From contig JAEXAW010000078.1 in NCBI GenBank assembly GCA_023458055.1, positions 259,078 to 323,077 on the forward strand: a stretch of 64,000 bases of DNA, read 5' to 3'. The notes below the pieces were generated by a model. The model saw nothing but the letters and a program-made list of their open reading frames with translations. It was not told the origin of the DNA and did no database searches. This DNA is from Pseudomonadota bacterium (GTDB lineage Bacteria; Pseudomonadota; Alphaproteobacteria; Sphingomonadales; Sphingomonadaceae). The translations under genes were made by a program, and so were the position numbers. This document shows positions 35,718-45,296 of this stretch, one piece after another; the stretch's first letter is position 1; each line of letters starts with the position of its first letter.

Positions 35718-36380
35718 ATGACCATCGCCATTACCGCTGCCCTTCCCGAAGAAGCGGACGCTTTTCTGCCGGGCGAGGGCGCGGCGGCGAGCCTTGGCTA
35801 TCTGCCCATCCGGCGGCTCAAGGTCGGCGGGCGCGATGTGGTTATCGCGACCACCGGCATCGGCAAGGTGAACACCGCAAGCGCCGCGGCGCTGCTCCAC
35901 AGTGCCTTTGCGCCGGAGTTGTTCATCGAGATCGGCACCTGCGGCAAACTCGCCGCGCTTGCGGGCGATTGCTTCTGGCTCGCCGAGGCGGTGCAGCATG
36001 ATTATGGCGCGGAAGAGCCCGGGCGCTTTGTCCATTATGATGCGGGGGCCTGGCCGATTGGTGAGCCCAGCATCACGCCTTATGCGGCGATTGAAGATCC
36101 CGGCCTCGGCTTGCCGCATGCGCGCATTGCGAGCGGCGATGCCTTCATCGCCTGCCCCGACCAGGCGCGCTTTCTGGTCGAAGGCCTCGCCGCCGATGTG
36201 GTCGATATGGAAACCGGCGCACTGGCGCAATTTTGCGCGCGTACTGGCACAGGCTGGGCGGGAATCAAGGCGACCACGGATGAGGCCAATGGCGACAGCG
36301 CGGGCGAATTTCATGCCAATTTGCGGGCGGCAGCGCGGCGTGCGGCGGACGCGGCAGAACGGTTGCTGGCGCTGTTATGA
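35718..36380 (+). CDS. mtnN: 5'-methylthioadenosine/S-adenosylhomocysteine nucleosidase-like
   Basis: 220 residues of the purine/nucleoside phosphorylase superfamily: MTIAITAALPEEADAF, TGIGKVNTASAAALL, ELFIEIGTCGKLA, VVDMETGALAQFC with the purine-site Met-Glu, and KATTDEANGD with the catalytic Asp. Would cleave MTA or SAH to adenine and the thioribose; futalosine hydrolase is a related alternative. Its stop overlaps the CPBP gene by 4 nt. Confidence 0.75.
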   Translation: MTIAITAALPEEADAFLPGEGAAASLGYLPIRRLKVGGRDVVIATTGIGKVNTASAAALLHSAFAPELFIEIGTCGKLAALAGDCFWLAEAVQHDYGAEEPGRFVHYDAGAWPIGEPSITPYAAIEDPGLGLPHARIASGDAFIACPDQARFLVEGLAADVVDMETGALAQFCARTGTGWAGIKATTDEANGDSAGEFHANLRAAARRAADAAERLLALL

Positions 36381-37060
36381 TTGAGGTCTGGCGGGATTTC
36401 TGGACGTTTGTAAGGCGCCCGCAACTGCTGGTGCCTGCGGGGTATAGCGGCGCGTCGTTGCGCGGGGTGGCGGCGCTGTTCGGCCTCCATCTCCTGGTGA
36501 TGGCGGGGCTCATCGGGGCGGCGCTGCTCGCTTATGGCGCAGGGCTCAGTCCCGACAATTTTACCATGCCCAAAATGAGCGCGGGCATGCTGTTGGTGCT
36601 CGCCGTGATATTTGCGCCGGTGATGGAGGAAATTGCGTTCCGCTCATGGCTCTCCGGCCCCGGCGGCTGGCTCCGGCTATGGGGCGGGATCGCGATTGTC
36701 GCACTGGCTATTTACCTGTGGAACAGCAATCTCGTCGAGCCCGTTAGCGCCGCGATGCTGTGCGCGCTGGCCCTGATTACGCTGATTCTGGTTGCGCCGC
36801 GCATGGATACAAGCCGCCTCCGCTCATGGTTCGCGCGGTTTTTTCCGGCACTATACTGGCTGAGTGCGCTCGCCTTCGGGTTGATGCATCTCAGCAATTA
36901 TAGCGAGCCCGAGCTTTCGACATTGCTGTGGGTGATCCCGCAAAGCTGGATGGGTCTGCTGCTCGGCTATGCGCGGGTGCGCTGGGGGATGTGGGCGAAC
37001 ATTGCGATGCACGCCCTCCATAATCTTCTGGCCATTTCGGTCTGGTTGCTCGGGCAATAA
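36377..37060 (+). CDS. CPBP family intramembrane metalloprotease (Rce1-like)
   Basis: 227 residues, about six to seven membrane spans. Family motifs: VMEEIAFRSWLSGP (the EExxxR glutamates), FGLMHLSNY (His), and WANIAMHALHNLL (second His region). The family includes CAAX-prenyl proteases and bacteriocin-related enzymes; the substrate is unknown. Overlaps mtnN by 4 nt in a two-gene operon. Confidence 0.85.
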   Translation: MIEVWRDFWTFVRRPQLLVPAGYSGASLRGVAALFGLHLLVMAGLIGAALLAYGAGLSPDNFTMPKMSAGMLLVLAVIFAPVMEEIAFRSWLSGPGGWLRLWGGIAIVALAIYLWNSNLVEPVSAAMLCALALITLILVAPRMDTSRLRSWFARFFPALYWLSALAFGLMHLSNYSEPELSTLLWVIPQSWMGLLLGYARVRWGMWANIAMHALHNLLAISVWLLGQ

Positions 37061-37068
37061 GCGGGCCG

Positions 37069-37602
37069 TTACAGCTTCAGATTGACCCGCGCGCCGATCA
37101 TGTCGAGGCCCGGATTTTGCTCGCTGTTGAACAAGGTTGCGTGGCTGAGATGGGTCCAGTTGGCCTCGATGCTCACACGCGGCGCGACATTGACGCCGAT
37201 ACCGATTTCCGGCTCGAACACCACGCGCGATCCAAGATCGGTGCGGCGGCCATTGGCGGCATAGCGCAGCTTGGGCCCGTTATGCACGGCAAGGCCTACG
37301 CCAGGCCGGATATAAACCGGTCCTGCATTCAATTTCCATGCAAGCCCGGCCGCGATGAAGCTGGTATCGCCTTCGGTATTGAGGGATCCCAGCAGATAAG
37401 GCGCCGGCCCACCCACTGGGCCAACCTTCACAATCGGATCACCGCGCAGGCCCAGTTGAATGTCGGTTCCGCGCTCATAGGTTTTGAGCGTGAAGGGCGT
37501 GTCCACGCCATGCTTGGCGATGCCGCCAAAAATTTCCTGCGCCTGTGCCGGAACGGCGATTGACGCGATCAGCAGACAGGCTGCAACGGATAGTCTCTTC
37601 AC
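37069..37602 (-). CDS. Outer-membrane acyloxyacyl hydrolase (PagL-like lipid A 3-O-deacylase)
   Basis: 177 residues from GTG 37602, supported by AAGGAATAAGG upstream and placed 2 nt after the stop of the preceding hydrolase. Signal peptide (VKRLSVAACLLIASIAVPAQAQE). Barrel strands follow and the C-terminal motif NWTHLSHATLFNSEQNPGLD holds the His-x-Ser catalytic region of PagL (HxSNA-like), ending in NLKL. PagL removes the 3-hydroxyacyl chain from lipid A. Assigned from this motif and length. Confidence 0.75.
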   Translation of the reverse strand: MKRLSVAACLLIASIAVPAQAQEIFGGIAKHGVDTPFTLKTYERGTDIQLGLRGDPIVKVGPVGGPAPYLLGSLNTEGDTSFIAAGLAWKLNAGPVYIRPGVGLAVHNGPKLRYAANGRRTDLGSRVVFEPEIGIGVNVAPRVSIEANWTHLSHATLFNSEQNPGLDMIGARVNLKL

Positions 37603-37604
37603 CC

Positions 37605-39536
37605 TTATTCCTTTGCTTGCGCTTGTTTGACCGGCACCACCGGCAACCACACCTTGCTCGCCGCATTACCGCCGCGCTCGATCATCACCGTCGCGGCCTT
37701 ATAATCGGAAGGCTGGGCGAAGAAGATGTTCGGCACATAGGTTTGCGGGTTGCGGTCATATAGCGGGAACAGGCTGGACTGGACCTGAACCATGATGCGG
37801 TGCCCGGGCTGGAAGACATGGTTCACTGTCGGCAGGCGGAATTTATAACGCTGGGTCTGGTTCGCCGGAATGGGGGAGGGGTTGGAGAAGCTCTCCCGAT
37901 AGCGGCCGCGGAAAATATCGAGGCTGATGGGGAGTTGATAACCGCCCATCTTCTCGTTCGAGGCGACCTCGTCGGGATAAACGTCGATCAGCTTCACCAC
38001 GAAATCGCCATCGGTGCCGGTGGTCTTGGCGAAAATGTCGGCAATCGGCGCGCCCGAGACCCGCACCGCTTCCTTGAGCACTGGCGTCTGATAGGTCATG
38101 ACATCAAGGCGACCATCGGCATGGCGCTGATCGGATACCAGCCAGTCGCCCCAGCGCCCGTCATTGAAATTCACCGGGCGGGGCAAATGCGGGACAGGCT
38201 TGGCGGGGTCCGACACATAGCTGTCGCCGCCTTCTGCCGCCGTTTCAAAACCGAGGCTGCCGTTGGCGCCGAGATAGATTGGGGTGAGGCCGCTCTTGCA
38301 CCCCTGTTCGCAGGCAAGCGGCCAATCGGCGAACCGGTCCCACCGATTTTCACCCGTATTATAGATGGCAACGGTGGGGAGGTTAGCGGGCGGGCCATCC
38401 TTCAGATATTGGTTGAACAAGGGGAGCACCATCTTTTCGCGGAACTGCGCTGCGGTGTCGCCATTCCATTTGAGCGGACCAAGCTCGAACCCGACGCGGT
38501 TGACCTGGCTATGCCGCCACGGTCCCATGACGAGGAAATTATTCCCCGTCTTGCCCTTGGCCTTGAGCGTCTCCCAAGCGGTGATCGCGCCATAAATATC
38601 TTCCTGATCCCACAGCCCCTGTTCCCACAGCGTTGGAATGTTGGATGGGTTGGCGGCAAGCAATTTGTCGAGCGCCTGGCCCTGCCAGAATTCGTCATAG
38701 GCCGCATGTTCACTCATGCGTTTCCAGTAAGGCAGCTGGTCATAGCCGGACTTTTTCGCCCAAGCGCCAGCGGAACCAATGCGGCGGAAATTGTCATAAT
38801 CATCATAGCCGCCACTCGGCGGAAGGGGACCGCCCGACTTTTAGCCGGTCTGCCCGCCGAGCCAGGCGATATTGGCGAGGCGGAACGCACCATAATGGAA
38901 CCAGTCATCGCCCATCCAGCCGTCGATCATCGGGCTTTCGGGGGCGGCAACCTTGAGCGCGGGGTGCGGATTGAGCAGCGCCATCACCACGGTAAAGCCT
39001 TCATACGATGAGCCGATCATTCCGACCTTGCCATTGGATTGCGGCAGATTCTTCTTGTTGACCAGCCAGTCAATCGTGTCCCACGCATCGGTTACATGAT
39101 CGACCTTGGTCTTGTTGAGCGGGCCGATCACCGGACGGGTGACGACATAATCGCCTTCGGACCCATATTTGCCGCGAATGTCCTGATAGACGCGGATATA
39201 GCCATCGTTAACGAATATCTCGTCCGCGAGCGGAAGGGTCGAGAGCATGCTCGGGCTGTCCTCGCGATTGGCGCGGTTCTTGGCATTATAAGGCGTGCGG
39301 GTGAGGACTATGGGTGCGTTGGTCGCATTTTTGGGGATAACGATGACAGTATAAAGCTTTGTCCCGTCGCGCATCGGGATCATTTCTACCCGCTTGATAT
39401 AATCGTTTTCGGCCGCAGGGAGCACGAACTTGGCGGGGATATCGCCGCCCGCATCCTTGGCCTTTTGCGCGAGCGCGGGTTGCGCGGTGAGCGTCAGCGC
39501 AACGGTGGCGGCAATAAGCGCGAATTTAGCTTTCAT
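37605..39536 (-). pseudogene. CocE/NonD-type X-Pro acyl hydrolase split by an in-frame TAA
   Basis: A single reading frame of about 643 codons with one internal TAA at 38841-38843. First part (231 residues): signal peptide (MKAKFALIAATVALTLTAQPALAQ), MIPMRDGTKLYTVIVIP, DIRGKYGSEGDY and the nucleophile region GMIGSSYEGFT. It breaks after WLGGQTG. The frame goes on without shift as KSGGPLPPSGGYDDYDNFRRI and includes the remaining fold, the Asp/His parts of the triad and the PepX-C beta domain (LDVMTYQTPVLKEAVRVSG). The first piece lacks the rest of the triad, the second lacks the Ser. AGGAGGAG precedes ATG 39536. An ATG at 38717 could start the second piece but no ribosome site was seen. Confidence 0.85.
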
Positions 39537-39593
39537 CGGGACTCCTCCTGTCGGGTGCCGAACGCTAGCAGCGTTGCCGCGCCGGTCAAACAG

Positions 39594-39626
39594 AAAGGCC
39601 GCCCCGATGCGGTCGGAGCGGCCTTT
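39594..39626 (-). terminator. Candidate terminator after the cytochrome c peroxidase gene
   Basis: AAAGGCCGC / GCGGCCTTT stem of 9 bp with a 15-nt loop, 47 nt after the stop on the minus strand; the T run is short. Confidence 0.55.
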
Positions 39627-39672
39627 CCTTGCGACCCGGAAAGGAAGGGGTTCTCTTCCGGGGAGGGAGAAC

Positions 39673-40767
39673 TTAACGCTCGGGTTGTTTGGTCCCGGGG
39701 CCGCTTTCGGGAAGGACCGGCACCGTCACCTTGGGCTGATCGCCTTTGAGCGTGGCGAGGAAGGCGGTGATCTTGTCGACATCCTGATCGGTCAGGGGTT
39801 CGGCAAGTTGCGCTTGGCTCATGACTTTCACCGCTTCCTTTAGGTCCCACACGCTGCCGGTGTGGAAATAGGGTGCGGTGAGCGTGATGTTGCGGAGCGA
39901 TGGCACCTTGAAGCTATATTCATCGCTGACCGACTTGGTCACGGCTTCGCGGCCCTTGTCGCCGACCGGGCGATATTTGACATCCGGCGGGGTGATCACA
40001 CCGAACTTTGCATACATGCCGCCGCCAAGGTTGATGCCATTATGACACGCCGCACAGCCTTTATCGATGAAGAGCTTGAGGCCGTCCTTTTGCTGCACAT
40101 CGAGCGCCTGCGCATTGCCGGCGAGATATTGGTCGAACTTGCTGTTGGGCGTGATCAGCGTGGTTTCAAACGCGGCAATCGCGGTCTGCACATTGTCGAG
40201 CGTGATCGCATCCTGCTGGCCGGGGAAGGCGGCGGTGAACAAAGCGGCATAGCCGGGGATGCTCTTCAACTGTTCGATTACATGTTCTTTGGTCGTGTTC
40301 ATTTCAATCGGATTGACCAGCGGACCCCCGGCCTGTTCGTGCAGATCCTTGGCGCGGCCATCCCAAAATTGCGCGGTGTTGAACACGGCGTTCAAGACCG
40401 TCGGCGCGTTGCGCCCGCCCATCTGCCATTTATGCCCGATAGAGGTCGGCTCATTATCGCCGCCGCCAAGGCCGATATTGTGGCACGAGGCGCAACTGAT
40501 GGTGTGGCTGCTGGACAGGCGCGGATCATGGTACAGCATGTTGCCGAGCGCGATCTGCGCTTCGGTCGCCTTATTGCCTTCGATTTCGGCATAGCTTGCC
40601 GGAATAATCTTGAACTGGTCGCGCGCGGTTTTCATCAGCTCTTCGGTTGCCGGGCCCATGGCAAGGGTCTTGCTGCCCCCCGACGCTGTGTCGCTCGCCG
40701 GTTTGCCGCACGCCGACAGCGCGAGCAGCGCCGCAGCGGTCATAAGCAGATTCATCTGTCGCATCAT
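39673..40767 (-). CDS. Di-heme cytochrome c peroxidase / MauG-family lipoprotein
   Basis: 364 residues from ATG 40767 (GGGGAG upstream). Signal ends in a lipobox ALLALSACGK. Two heme sites: TISCASCHNIG and KGCAACHNGI. Typical CcpA segments: GNMLYHDPRLSSSHT, HKWQMGGRNAPTVLNAVFN, FWDGRAKDLHEQAGGP, VPSLRNITLTAPYFHTG. Reduces periplasmic hydrogen peroxide with electrons from cytochromes. The same-strand genes upstream are a histidine kinase, response regulator and cytochrome b561-like protein, which may regulate or supply it (inference). Confidence 0.9.
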   Translation of the reverse strand: MMRQMNLLMTAAALLALSACGKPASDTASGGSKTLAMGPATEELMKTARDQFKIIPASYAEIEGNKATEAQIALGNMLYHDPRLSSSHTISCASCHNIGLGGGDNEPTSIGHKWQMGGRNAPTVLNAVFNTAQFWDGRAKDLHEQAGGPLVNPIEMNTTKEHVIEQLKSIPGYAALFTAAFPGQQDAITLDNVQTAIAAFETTLITPNSKFDQYLAGNAQALDVQQKDGLKLFIDKGCAACHNGINLGGGMYAKFGVITPPDVKYRPVGDKGREAVTKSVSDEYSFKVPSLRNITLTAPYFHTGSVWDLKEAVKVMSQAQLAEPLTDQDVDKITAFLATLKGDQPKVTVPVLPESGPGTKQPER

Positions 40768-40861
40768 GCCGTCTCCCCTTGGATTAAATCCGGAAGTTTC
40801 AATGTAGGCGGATAGGCTGACGCAAAGCTGACAGTCGGGGTCGGACGAGGGCTGAAAAAAA

Positions 40862-41872
40862 TCAGGCGGGAAGGGTGATGCTGATCGTCCGGGCAGCAGC
40901 ATCGCTGGCAAGCGTGCCGCCATGCGCCGCGACAATCTTACTGACAATGGCAAGGCCAAGCCCCGCGCCATGGTTGCTCGCGCTATCGGACCGGACGAGA
41001 CGGCTGGTGAGGCGGTCAAGCTCGCTCTGGCTGAGACCGGGACCGCCATCGCTCACATGCAGGCTGGGCCCCGGACCAGCGGTGATGGTGACCGTGCCGC
41101 CTTCGGGTGTCACACGGATCGCATTTTCGATGAGATTGCGCAGCGCCGCCGCAAGCGCCTCGCGGCGGCCCTCGACCGGACCCGGCTGGTTGATTTCTAG
41201 CGCAAGCGCGCGTCCTTCGGCAATCGCCTGCGGGGCCATTTGCGCGACCAGCTCGTCGGCGAGCGCACCCAGATCGACCGGCTCGCGCTGTTCTCCGGCG
41301 ACCTCGCCCGCATCAATCTGCGCAATCAGCATGAGTTGGTGGACAAGCTTTTGCATGCGCGCGACTTCGGCCTTGAGCGCAGGCGCTTCGGCGTCCGTGC
41401 TGCGATCCAGTTCCAGCGCGAGCAGGGTCAGCGGCGTGCGCAATTCATGCGCGACGTCTGCGGCAAAGGCAGCATTGGCCTCGTTGGCGCGCAGCACCCG
41501 TCCGAGCAGATGGTTGACGCCCGCAACAAATGGCGCGACCTCGCCGGGGAACGCCTCAGGCTCCAGCGCGATGGTCGAAGGGTTCATCTGCGCGGCTTCG
41601 GCTGCGGCGAGCGCCTGATCGACCGGCTGCAACGCCCGTCTGATCGCCCAGCGCGCGGCAATAATCATCGGAATGGCGAGCAGCAGCAGCGGCACGACCA
41701 CATGCGCGGCAACCTCATGCAGCGCGCGGTGGAGCGCTTTGGGATCGTCCAGACGGGCAAAGGTCAGATGATAATCAATCCCGATGAACAGCAGCAACAG
41801 GACCGCGCCGCCCAGCCCGACAGCGGCAAGACTGAGCGACAGGGTCGAGGCGATGGAGCGCGGCGGTTTCAT
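40862..41872 (-). CDS. Sensor histidine kinase
   Basis: 336 residues. Two membrane spans (LSLSLAAVGLGGAVLLLLFI and VVVPLLLLAIPMIIAARWAI), a small periplasmic loop, HAMP-like linker, HisKA with FAADVAHELRTPLTLL (phospho-His), and HATPase_c with NLIENAIRVTPEGG, HVSDGGPGLSQSEL and GAGLGLAIV. Partner of the response regulator whose gene ends 14 bp upstream. Signal unknown. Confidence 0.92.
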   Translation of the reverse strand: MKPPRSIASTLSLSLAAVGLGGAVLLLLFIGIDYHLTFARLDDPKALHRALHEVAAHVVVPLLLLAIPMIIAARWAIRRALQPVDQALAAAEAAQMNPSTIALEPEAFPGEVAPFVAGVNHLLGRVLRANEANAAFAADVAHELRTPLTLLALELDRSTDAEAPALKAEVARMQKLVHQLMLIAQIDAGEVAGEQREPVDLGALADELVAQMAPQAIAEGRALALEINQPGPVEGRREALAAALRNLIENAIRVTPEGGTVTITAGPGPSLHVSDGGPGLSQSELDRLTSRLVRSDSASNHGAGLGLAIVSKIVAAHGGTLASDAAARTISITLPA

Positions 41873-41886
41873 GGCTGTCCAGCCTC

Positions 41887-42555
41887 TTACGCTTCACGCA
41901 GCAAATAGCCAACGCCGCGCACCGTATGGAGCCGGTCGGCGCAGCCCGCTTCCTCCAGCTTACGCCGGAGGCGCGAGATGATCGCCTCGATCGCGTTGGG
42001 GGTGACCGGCTCCTGAAACGTATAGATCGCCTCTTCAATCTGGCCGCGCCGCACCACTTGTCCTGCCTTGCGCATGAGGAGTTCGAGCAAATCTTCCTCG
42101 CGGCGGGTGAGGTCGAGCCGCGTGTCGCCCGCATGGACGCTGCGCCCGACGGTATCAAACCGCAGTGCGCCGACTTGCAACACCGGCACCGCGCGCGCAC
42201 CGGGGCGACGCAGCAGCGCACGGATGCGGGCCGCGAGTTCATCCATATCGAACGGCTTGGCGAGATAATCGTCCGCGCCTGCATTGAGCCCGTCAATCCG
42301 GTCCTGAAGCCCGCCGCGCGCGGTGAGGATGATCGTCGGGACGCGCTGGCCTGCCTCCTGCCGCGCCAGCCATTCGCGGCCATCGCCATCGGGAAGGCCC
42401 AGATCAAGCACCATCGCGTCAAATTGCGCGCTGGCAAGGCTGGCTTCGGCTTCTTCAATATTGCCCGCCGTGTCACAGGCAAAGCCGCGCTCGCCCAGCC
42501 CTTCGGCAATCAGCCGCCCGATGCGCAGATTATCCTCGACGATGAGCAGGCGCAT
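41887..42555 (-). CDS. OmpR-family response regulator
   Basis: 222 residues. Receiver domain with MRLLIVEDN, phospho-acceptor Asp51 in AMVLDLGLPDGDG, TARGG and the conserved Lys in YLAKPFDMDELAARI. C-terminal winged helix with RREEDLLELLMRKAGQVVRR and FQEPVTPNAIEAIISRLRRKL. Lies 5 bp after the cytochrome b561 gene and 14 bp before the kinase, forming one operon. Confidence 0.95.
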   Translation of the reverse strand: MRLLIVEDNLRIGRLIAEGLGERGFACDTAGNIEEAEASLASAQFDAMVLDLGLPDGDGREWLARQEAGQRVPTIILTARGGLQDRIDGLNAGADDYLAKPFDMDELAARIRALLRRPGARAVPVLQVGALRFDTVGRSVHAGDTRLDLTRREEDLLELLMRKAGQVVRRGQIEEAIYTFQEPVTPNAIEAIISRLRRKLEEAGCADRLHTVRGVGYLLREA

Positions 42556-42560
42556 GATGG

Positions 42561-43265
42561 TCAGTCGTCCTCTTCTTCCTCGTGGCCGCCGGCTTCGGCG
42601 CGGGTGCTCGGCTCAAACGCCGCCGGATCAACGCGCGAGGCAACAAAGCCGGTGAGCGCAATCACGCCCAGCGCCGTTGCCAGCGCGAGCGGCCCCGCGC
42701 GGCGGGCGTCGACGGCACCGGGATGACGCGCGCGCGATTTCCTGCCCGTTATCATCGCGCCGATCAAGCTTTCGCGCGACAGGACCGACATGGCAATCAC
42801 CGCGATGACATGCACCACCACCAGCGCGAGCAGGGCATAAGCGAAGACCTCATGCCAATCCTCGGCGCCGCCGGAGAGGAGTTGGATGCCCGTGCCTACG
42901 GTGAGGGCGGAGAGGCCAAGCAAGCCCAAAACCGCAATCCCGCCCAACGGATTATGCCCGAGATGATGCGCGCCGCTGCGGCTCGTGAGGCCCTTGATGT
43001 GTGTGCCGATGTGCGATGGCTTGATGAAATTCACGAACCTTGCATGTTCGCCGCCGATCAAGCCCCAGACGATCCGGAACGCAAGTAGCGCGACCACCAG
43101 CCACCCCGCCGGATGATGCCAGCCCGCAAGTGCGCTATCCTCCTCGCCGGACAAGAGCGCGACAATGATCGCTGCCGCCAGCGTCCAGTGAAACAGGCGG
43201 GTGGGTAGATCCCAGACGCGGACTTTATCGTCGGCGGAGGGCTGGAGGGAGGGGGTGGCAGTCAT
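42561..43265 (-). CDS. Cytochrome b561-like membrane di-heme protein
   Basis: 234 residues from ATG 43265 (AAGGAT upstream). Four membrane spans with heme-ligand type histidines: RLFHWTLAAAIIVALLSGE, AGWHHPAGWLVVALLAFRIVWGL, HHLGHNPLGGIAVLGLLGLS, EDWHEVFAYALLALVVVHVI. The C-terminus is acidic (GGHEEEEDD). Such proteins pass electrons from quinol to periplasmic cytochromes. First gene of the operon with the two-component system, suggesting redox-linked regulation. Confidence 0.85.
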   Translation of the reverse strand: MTATPSLQPSADDKVRVWDLPTRLFHWTLAAAIIVALLSGEEDSALAGWHHPAGWLVVALLAFRIVWGLIGGEHARFVNFIKPSHIGTHIKGLTSRSGAHHLGHNPLGGIAVLGLLGLSALTVGTGIQLLSGGAEDWHEVFAYALLALVVVHVIAVIAMSVLSRESLIGAMITGRKSRARHPGAVDARRAGPLALATALGVIALTGFVASRVDPAAFEPSTRAEAGGHEEEEDD

Positions 43266-43393
43266 CGGGCTATCCTTCATGGTTGATCAATGCCGTCCGC
43301 ATTGGCACCGGATTAGCCTTCATCGCTGACAGAGTGCTGACGGATGGCGGCAGGGGGTTTTCATTTGCGCCTGATGCCGCCAAGGCGTGGACC

Positions 43394-44587
43394 ATGACTT
43401 CAGACCGCCACGCTACCCCTTCTGCCTTTCACCCCGCCGCACCCACCTCGGCGCTGATTGCCGCGCTGGTCGGTTTTGGCGGGACGATTGCGCTCATCGT
43501 CCAAGCCTTCACCCATCTGGGCGCAGGGCAGGCGGAGCTGGTCTCGGCGGTGGCGGCATTATGTTTGGGCAAGGCGCTGTTTGGGGGCTGGCTCAGCTGG
43601 CGGCTCAAAATGCCGGTGGTGCTGGCCTGGTCGACACCCGGCGCGGCCTTGCTTGCGGCGACGACGCTCAGCCTCGATTGGCCGAGCGCGGTGGGTGCCT
43701 TTCTGGTCGCCGCAGCATTGATGGTGCTGACCGGTCTCGTGCCGCAATTCGCGCGCGGGGTGGAGCGCATTCCTTCGGGGATCGCGGCAGGGATGCTCGC
43801 GGGCGTGCTCCTTCCTTTCGTCATGGCGATGTTCAAGGGGCTGGGCGCAGACCCGCTGCTCGTCGGCGGGTTGCTGGCGGTCTTTGTGGGCATGCGGCTG
43901 CGCTGGCCGCTTTACGCGATGCTGGCGGTGCTGGCGGCGGCGATTGTGATGATGGGCGTGCGCGGCGATTTTGCAACACTGGCGCTGGGCGAGGGCGCGT
44001 GGCTTGCGCATCCGGTGCTGACCATGCCCCGCTTCACGCTGGATGCGGCGATCAGCCTCGGCGTGCCGTTGTTTCTGGTGACCTTGATGTCGCAAAATAT
44101 TCCGGGTTTCGTTGTATTGCGCGCGGCGGGCTATGAGCCGCCCGTGCAACGGCTCTTGTTTACGACCGGCCTCGCCAGCCTCTTTGCCGCGCCCTTTGGC
44201 GGTCATGCGCTCAACATGGCCGCGATCACGGCGGCGATCTGCACCAACGAAGACGCGCATCCCGACAAAGCCCAGCGCTGGACCGTCGCGATGTGGTACG
44301 CGCTCTTCTATCTGGTGCTGGCGTTGTTTGCGGGTGCATTGGTAGCCTTGTTCATGGCGATGCCCGCGCTGATGATCGCCGCGATTGCCGGGATCGCGCT
44401 CCTCGCCCCGCTGACCGGCGCGCTCCAGAGCATGATCGCCGACCGCGACCATCTTGAAGCCGCGATGGCGACCTTCGCCGCGACAGCGTCCGGCGTGACG
44501 CTCTACGGCATAGGCTCGGCCTTTTGGGGGCTGGTCATCGGGCTCGCGATCTCTGGCGTGCAAATGCTGGTGGGCAAGCGCAGCTGA
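43394..44587 (+). CDS. BenE-family (benzoate/H+ symporter type) transporter
   Basis: 397 residues from ATG 43394. Ten to twelve hydrophobic segments, with SALIAALVGFGGTIALIVQAF, PSGIAAGMLAGVLLPFVMAMFKG and LMSQNIPGFVVLRAAGYEPPV as in the BenE family. Divergent from the cytochrome b561 operon. No aromatic degradation genes lie nearby, so the substrate is uncertain. Confidence 0.85.
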   Translation: MTSDRHATPSAFHPAAPTSALIAALVGFGGTIALIVQAFTHLGAGQAELVSAVAALCLGKALFGGWLSWRLKMPVVLAWSTPGAALLAATTLSLDWPSAVGAFLVAAALMVLTGLVPQFARGVERIPSGIAAGMLAGVLLPFVMAMFKGLGADPLLVGGLLAVFVGMRLRWPLYAMLAVLAAAIVMMGVRGDFATLALGEGAWLAHPVLTMPRFTLDAAISLGVPLFLVTLMSQNIPGFVVLRAAGYEPPVQRLLFTTGLASLFAAPFGGHALNMAAITAAICTNEDAHPDKAQRWTVAMWYALFYLVLALFAGALVALFMAMPALMIAAIAGIALLAPLTGALQSMIADRDHLEAAMATFAATASGVTLYGIGSAFWGLVIGLAISGVQMLVGKRS

Positions 44588-44610
44588 GACCGCCCCGGCA
44601 TAGTGAGGCA

Positions 44611-44707
44611 GCCATGCGCAGCATGGTTGGAGGGGCAAGTCAAGGATCACAGGCCCCACGGCTTGGCTGATGTCAAGCGGCCTCCCCCTACCGGGAAGGT
44701 GTACGGG
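44611..44707. repeat. R2 repeat copy
   Basis: GCCATGCGCAGCATGGTTGG followed by AGGGGCAAGTCAAGG, CCCCACGGCTTGGC..GTCAAGCGGCCTCCCC and a GGGAAGGTG end. Similar blocks at 46042-46126, 23343-23397 and 63887-63941. Confidence 0.75.
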
Positions 44708-44974
44708 TCAAATCTGGAAATCGAGCACCCAGGTGCCGTCGTCCAGTCCGTGCGGCACCGCAGCACCCCGCGCGCGCCGCGCCATCATGAAATCATGGAG
44801 CCGTTGCACCGTGTTGCTGGCGGAATGTTCAAACCAGGCGGGGACAAGCGCGTGGACGAGGCAAGCAACGCCGCCGCTGATCAGTTGCAAGCCAAATCCG
44901 CCTGCCGTGGTGAAATGCTCGCCATAGCTTTCCCCGATGCTGCGCGGATGGCGCAGGAACAACCGTTCGATCAT
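44708..44974 (-). CDS. DUF6356 family protein
   Basis: 88 residues: MIERLFLRHPRSIGESYGEHF, TTAGGFGLQLISGGVACLVH and FEHSASNTVQRLHDFMM are typical of this small family of capsule-like, membrane-associated alphaproteobacterial proteins. One hydrophobic segment near residues 26-47. Function unknown. Convergent with the BenE gene, separated by an R2 repeat. Confidence 0.75.
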   Translation of the reverse strand: MIERLFLRHPRSIGESYGEHFTTAGGFGLQLISGGVACLVHALVPAWFEHSASNTVQRLHDFMMARRARGAAVPHGLDDGTWVLDFQI

Positions 44975-45296
44975 CTGATCTCTCTCCAGTTAATATTGTT
45001 TCGGCGGAAACTAACGGTTCCTGTCCGGGTCGTCCACCCCTTCATGCATGTTGGTCTGGCTCGCCCAACTCAGGTCCGAGGTCGTGCCGAAGGGCTTTGC
45101 TGTGGGGCGGCGCCCCAAAATGCCGACGACGGCGAAATGTGGCTCTTTAGTCACAGATCGCCATCATCAGGGCAACATCCCGGAATTGGACTATTCATTT
45201 ACAAAAATTTTACCACCCTTTGCCTAAGGCTTGCCTGTGCCACATCGGTGCGGCGAACGGTAAACAGGCCGCTCGTAGAATCCCAAGGGGAGTAAG
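44975..45296. other. Intergenic region upstream of the outer-membrane protein gene
   Basis: 322 bp between divergent genes. It becomes AT-rich at about 45190-45225 (TTACAAAAATTTTACC), where the promoter of the plus-strand barrel gene is expected. AAGGGGAG lies 6 nt before its ATG. Confidence 0.5.
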
